Assembly: GCF_014235875.1 (NCBI RefSeq)
Contig: NZ_JACJUK010000001.1
Location: forward strand, 310,001 to 374,000
From: Croceivirga lutea
GTDB lineage: Bacteria; Bacteroidota; Bacteroidia; Flavobacteriales; Flavobacteriaceae
DNA: 64,000 nucleotides
Direction of reading: 5' to 3'
Shown one piece after another: positions 60,297 through 64,000 of the stretch. The position numbers were made by a program, and so were the translations under genes. Within the stretch, counting starts at the first letter, position 1, and every line of letters begins with the position of its first letter. A model generated the notes under the pieces. It did not search any database. It saw only the letters and a program-made list of their open reading frames with translations, and was not told where the DNA came from.

Positions 60297-62062
60297 AAGT
60301 CGTTTAAAAATGAGGTTAAATCAATTTCTTTATCTAGTCCTATTTTCTTTTTTAATCGATATTTAGACTTCAAAATACTATCTGGTAAAACGTTTAGTGT
60401 AGCTGCAATCTCTTTGGTTGTCAAATTCATTCTTAAAAATGTAGCAAGCCGTAATTCTTTTTCAGAAATATCAGGATATAGTGTTCTTAGCTTCTGGTCA
60501 AAATCGTTATGAACTTCTGAGAAATAGGTTTTAAACACTTCCCAATCTTTATCAGAAGCATTTTCTTTTTTGAGGAGCATTACAATTCTTCGGAACTCCA
60601 TTTTAAATTTTTCGGGCGAATTTTTAATGCTTTCTAGGTTTTGCATTAATTCTTGAATAAAGGTGTTCTTTTGAACCAAATGCAAGGTTTGACTTGCCAA
60701 TTCCTTCTGTTTGTGGGCAATTTCTTTTTTATAGATTTCTTCTTGTTTTTCACGAGCTATTCTGTTCTTTTTCATTCGCTGTCGAAATCCAAAAAAAAGT
60801 AATCCAGAAACCGCTAAAAAGGTAAACATCCCACCTGCAAAAAGGCCTTTTTTAAGGTTATCTGCCCGCGATTTTTCATTGAGGGTATTTATTTCTTCTT
60901 GCTGTAGCGCAATTTCTGTTTCTTTCTTCTCGGTTTGATATTTTACCTCAATATCATTTATTCGTTCTTTAATTTGAATTCCTCTAATACTATCTTCTAA
61001 CTTGTTATACAGTTTGTTGTATTCAAATGCTTTTTTATAATCACTCATGGCGGAATAAACCTCAGCTAGCATCTTATTTCCTCGTATTAAACGAACTGTA
61101 TTGTTAGTTTCCTCAGCAATAGTAACAGACTTATTTATAAATGCTAATGCTTTTGTATAGTTTCTTTCGGCAAGGTAGGTTTCTCCAATATTACGTGTTA
61201 TTAATCCTACTAATTGTGGCTCACCATGTTTTTCTGAACTTTTTAATGCTGCTAGATAATACTTTTTGGCTTCTTTGTAGTTCTCTAAATTGTCATAAAC
61301 TACACCTACATTGTTGTAGAGTCTAGTTAAGTCTATGCTTGGTTTTTTTTTAGATAACTCAATTGATTTGTTGTAATAGGTTAAAGCGGTGCTGTAGTCT
61401 TTTATGTCATTGAAATTTGCAGCTAAGTTTCCCCATACTTTTAAAATGTATTGGTTCATATTATTTTCTAGACAAACATCCTCTGCCATTCGATAATATT
61501 GGGTAGAGGAGTCAAAGTTTTTAACTTCAGCCATTACATTACCCATATTTAGATAGCTACGTGCTAGGTCTTTTGGATTACCCTTAATCTCTAAAACCAT
61601 TTCAACTGCTTTTTGATGATAAGTAATTGCTTCTTCAAACCTACCTAGGTATTTTAGACCAACCCCAATTTGATTTAAAAGGTCAGGCACTTGCTGTGGT
61701 TTGTCAATAGCTGTAAACAATTCAATTGCCTTTTCGCAGTTAGAAATAGATGTTTTGAAGTCTGACTGATAATACGCATACAAGCCTTCACATTTGTTAT
61801 AGATAGCTTTAGAAAAAGATGTTTTAGTTACTTGTTGTAATTGCTGTATACTATCTAAAAATACCTTGGCTTTGTTTTGGTCTGTACTAATAGTTGTGGT
61901 AAATAATTGATTGTAGATTTCAACTTTTGAGTCAAGATTATCTGTTGAATTTAAGATGTTTTTTAAACTATCAATTTTAGAATCACTGACAGATTTTTGA
62001 CTATAAACAAATGCGTAATTGAATATGATAAAAAGTACTAGAATTGCTTTTTTACAGAACAT
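60293..62062 (-). CDS. TPR-transmembrane-HTH regulator, paralogue B
   Basis: A 589-residue paralogue with the same plan: signal peptide (about 1-21), TPR units (about 80-370, such as DLARSYLNMGNVMAEVKNFDSSTQYYRMAEDV and LTRLYNNVGVVYDNLENYKEAKKYYLAALKSS), a TM at about 406-426 and the HTH at about 540-575. It is shorter than A and C by roughly one TPR unit. In the last 184 residues it differs from A at only about ten positions (for example KYRLKKK for KYRFKKK). The sensor halves are only generally alike. It lies 24 bases after paralogue C and overlaps paralogue A by ATGA, so all three form one operon. Confidence 0.82.
   Translation of the reverse strand: MFCKKAILVLFIIFNYAFVYSQKSVSDSKIDSLKNILNSTDNLDSKVEIYNQLFTTTISTDQNKAKVFLDSIQQLQQVTKTSFSKAIYNKCEGLYAYYQSDFKTSISNCEKAIELFTAIDKPQQVPDLLNQIGVGLKYLGRFEEAITYHQKAVEMVLEIKGNPKDLARSYLNMGNVMAEVKNFDSSTQYYRMAEDVCLENNMNQYILKVWGNLAANFNDIKDYSTALTYYNKSIELSKKKPSIDLTRLYNNVGVVYDNLENYKEAKKYYLAALKSSEKHGEPQLVGLITRNIGETYLAERNYTKALAFINKSVTIAEETNNTVRLIRGNKMLAEVYSAMSDYKKAFEYNKLYNKLEDSIRGIQIKERINDIEVKYQTEKKETEIALQQEEINTLNEKSRADNLKKGLFAGGMFTFLAVSGLLFFGFRQRMKKNRIAREKQEEIYKKEIAHKQKELASQTLHLVQKNTFIQELMQNLESIKNSPEKFKMEFRRIVMLLKKENASDKDWEVFKTYFSEVHNDFDQKLRTLYPDISEKELRLATFLRMNLTTKEIAATLNVLPDSILKSKYRLKKKIGLDKEIDLTSFLNDL
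60333..60878 (-). repeat. Conserved output-module repeat, copy B
   Basis: Counterpart of copy A within paralogue B. Long stretches (for example about 60510-60590) match copies A and C with only isolated differences, which suggests recent conversion among the copies. Boundaries approximate. Confidence 0.8.
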
Positions 62063-62086
62063 GTGGTATTACAAGGTTTAGGTTTA

Positions 62087-63973
62087 TTAAACAGTTTTTA
62101 AAAAATCAACCAAATCAACATCCTTAGATAACCCAAGTTTCTTTTTAAACCTGTATTTAGATTTTAAAATACTATCAGGTAAAACGTTTAATGTAGCTGC
62201 AATCTCTTTGGTTGTCAAATTCATTCTTAGAAATGTAGCAAGCCGCATTTCTTTTTCAGAAATATCAGGATATAGTGTTCTTAGCTTTTGGTCAAAATCG
62301 TTATGAACTTCTGAGAAATAGGTTTTAAACACTTCCCAATCTTTATCAGAAGCATTTTCTTTTTTGAGGAGCATTACAATTCTTCGGAACTCCATTTTAA
62401 ATTTTTCGGGCGAATTTTTAATGCTTTCTAGGTTTTGCATTAATTCTTGAATAAAGGTGTTCTTTTGAACCAAATGCAAGGTTTGACTTGCCAATTCCTT
62501 CTGTTTGTGGGCAATTTCTTGTTTATAGATTTCTTCTTGTTTTTCTCGGGCAATTCTATTCTTTTTCATTCGTTGTCGAAATCCAAAGAAAAGTAATCCA
62601 GAAACTGCTAAAAAAGTGAACATTCCGCCTGCGTATAATCCTTTAGTAAGTTTATCAACCTTGGCTTTTTGATTAAGTGTTTTTATTTCCTCTTGTTGCA
62701 GTGCTATTTCTGCTTCTTTTTTCTCAGTATCATAAAGGGTTTGTAATTCATCTATTTGTTTTGCTTTTTCTATGGAAAAAATGCTATCATTAAGTTGTTG
62801 AGAATACTTCAAATCATTCAACGCAGCGGTTAAATTGCCTTTTTTGGTGTTTAATTCACTTCTATAAGCTAATGCTTGCTTTAATTCTTTTGTAATACCT
62901 AACGAATCTGTAATTTTTACAGATTCGTTTAACAGACTTTCGGCTTTAGTTAATTGATTGTCTAATACATAAGCATGACCTAAATTGTAAGCATAGATAG
63001 CTTTGTTAATACTGGATATGTCTGTAGTGTTTTCAAAAAGACATTTTTGTAAAAAGGGTATCGCTTTAGAAATAGCACCTTGTTCTTTGTATAAATTACC
63101 TAAATGCGAATATGAAGCGTTTATTACGGTTGGAAAATCGTGCGCTTGGGCTAATTGAAGTCCCTCAATAAAATTTTCTGCAGCTAAGTCATACTTTTTT
63201 TGTGCATGATAAACGTCCCCAATATCTTGTAGGGTAGTAGCTAAGTACAAATGGTCTTCAATATTCTCATATACTTCATTTGCTTGTTTAAATGCGGTAA
63301 TAGCCTTTTCGTAATCTCTACGTTCTACATGTAAATAACCAATATTTCGGTAGGTATCTGCCTTATGATATGTTTTTACCTCTAGGGTATCCATGGTTTG
63401 TAAAGCTTTATTAAAATATTCCATGGCTTTAGGGTAATTACCTAATTCTTTATAATTAAAACCAATAACATTCATTGCGGAACCATACCGTAAAAAATCG
63501 CCATAGCTTAATTGATAGGTGGCAGAAGAATCCATAAGTTCAATAGCTTTTTTGTAATTACCCTTATGTTCTTCGTAGATGGCTAAATTTTTAAGAATTG
63601 TAGCTAGATAGATATCATCATTATACTGTAGTGATAAGTTAAGCGCCTTACGATAGTAAGCTGCGCCTTTATCCATTTGGCCTAAAGTAGAATGGTAATG
63701 ACCGTAACCAAACACTGCTCTTAAAATGCCATGGTTATACTTTTCTTTCTCACTAAGCTTTTGCATGCTATCGAGATAAAATTTGGCTTTATCGGGCTCT
63801 GTGTAGATAAAAACCTCACTTAAATCGTCTAAAAGTGGCACTTTTTCTTCTACGGTTATTGCTTTGTTCAGCAACAGTAAAATACTATCCGACGCTTTTT
63901 GTGTTTTTGATTGAGGGAAAACTAAAAAACAGGTAAAAACAGTCAGTATTATGATAAGTTTTTTCGATAACAT
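62087..63973 (-). CDS. TPR-transmembrane-HTH regulator, paralogue C
   Basis: A 628-residue paralogue, first gene of the three-gene operon. A signal peptide (about 1-21) is followed by TPR units (about 70-400, such as GSAMNVIGFNYKELGNYPKAMEYFNKALQTM and ATTLQDIGDVYHAQKKYDLAAENFIEGLQLA). A TM spans about 445-465, then the coiled coil and the HTH (about 580-615). The extreme C-terminus is its own (KKLGLSKDVDLVDFLKTV). Only 27 bases of upstream sequence lie in the window, so its promoter is not visible. The target genes and the signal are unknown; they may lie beyond the right edge. Confidence 0.82.
   Translation of the reverse strand: MLSKKLIIILTVFTCFLVFPQSKTQKASDSILLLLNKAITVEEKVPLLDDLSEVFIYTEPDKAKFYLDSMQKLSEKEKYNHGILRAVFGYGHYHSTLGQMDKGAAYYRKALNLSLQYNDDIYLATILKNLAIYEEHKGNYKKAIELMDSSATYQLSYGDFLRYGSAMNVIGFNYKELGNYPKAMEYFNKALQTMDTLEVKTYHKADTYRNIGYLHVERRDYEKAITAFKQANEVYENIEDHLYLATTLQDIGDVYHAQKKYDLAAENFIEGLQLAQAHDFPTVINASYSHLGNLYKEQGAISKAIPFLQKCLFENTTDISSINKAIYAYNLGHAYVLDNQLTKAESLLNESVKITDSLGITKELKQALAYRSELNTKKGNLTAALNDLKYSQQLNDSIFSIEKAKQIDELQTLYDTEKKEAEIALQQEEIKTLNQKAKVDKLTKGLYAGGMFTFLAVSGLLFFGFRQRMKKNRIAREKQEEIYKQEIAHKQKELASQTLHLVQKNTFIQELMQNLESIKNSPEKFKMEFRRIVMLLKKENASDKDWEVFKTYFSEVHNDFDQKLRTLYPDISEKEMRLATFLRMNLTTKEIAATLNVLPDSILKSKYRFKKKLGLSKDVDLVDFLKTV
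62127..62672 (-). repeat. Conserved output-module repeat, copy C
   Basis: Counterpart of copies A and B within paralogue C. Similarity decays at both ends: after the HTH, and on the periplasmic side of the TM, where the linker reads QKAKVDKLTKGL instead of EKSRADNLKKGL. Boundaries approximate. Confidence 0.8.
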
Positions 63974-64000
63974 AACACACAGGTTACTAGTTTACTACAA

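Noticed and set aside
1-64000. tRNA, rRNA, CRISPR, insertion sequences or replication origin
   Set aside because: I looked through the gaps between genes and found no cloverleaf-like structure, regular spaced repeat, transposase frame or origin-like cluster. The gaps are short and mostly promoters or terminators.

Overview
The window reads as chromosomal DNA of a member of the Flavobacteriaceae (Bacteroidota). The evidence is low G+C, TAnnTTTG-type -7 promoter elements instead of sigma70 boxes, many short lipoprotein signal peptides, a fused alpha/beta E1 dehydrogenase, DUF4369-TlpA and DUF3124 lipoproteins, and TPR-membrane-HTH regulators. I saw no rRNA, tRNA, CRISPR array, transposase, integrase or prophage. 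Most of the window is ordinary core genome. Genus cannot be fixed from the sequence alone.

Layout. 1-4031: the 5' part of leuC, then a 1.5 kb segment with one lipoprotein gene bounded by two copies of the recG 3' end, then recG. 4078-7064: secreted M1 aminopeptidase and patatin. 7089-11832: a five-gene minus-strand operon (DsrE-like, M20 amidohydrolase, FMN glutamate-synthase-like enzyme, degenerate OmpA-like protein, small membrane protein). 11951-21384: uvrD, a zinc-ribbon membrane protein, an orphan histidine kinase, a YciO-type protein, an OmpA lipoprotein, a GT2 glycosyltransferase, an HsdR-N nuclease-like protein, holA and DoxX. 21567-33369: M16 peptidase, fused E1 dehydrogenase, and a uvrA / LOG-family / degenerate-M1-barrel operon. 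33479-35022: nucleoside hydrolase and a small Tudor-like protein.

35053-38230 holds the most interesting group. A radical-SAM putative DNA repair gene, an unlisted 54-residue ORF and a DUF4130-type gene are packed as one operon. They are transcribed away from an XRE/S24 repressor that keeps its Ala-Gly cleavage site and Ser/Lys dyad. The shared 220 bp promoter region carries a row of GGA-N5-TCC palindromes. This looks like a self-contained DNA-damage-responsive repair module.

38232-58299: DUF1338 (HglS-like) enzyme, a GluR0-like ligand-gated K+ channel, an acpH-ggt operon with two small envelope proteins, glmM, a lipid A acyltransferase divergent from a rhomboid protease across a perfectly palindromic promoter, a beta-propeller lipoprotein, TlpA, a small outer-membrane barrel, a large FAD/FeS dehydrogenase, an LpxH-like phosphoesterase, aroC, a glutamate/dicarboxylate symporter, a DCC protein and an NAD(P)-binding protein. 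58389-63973: three tandem paralogous genes for TPR-transmembrane-HTH regulators. Their C-terminal output halves are almost identical while their periplasmic TPR sensors have diverged.
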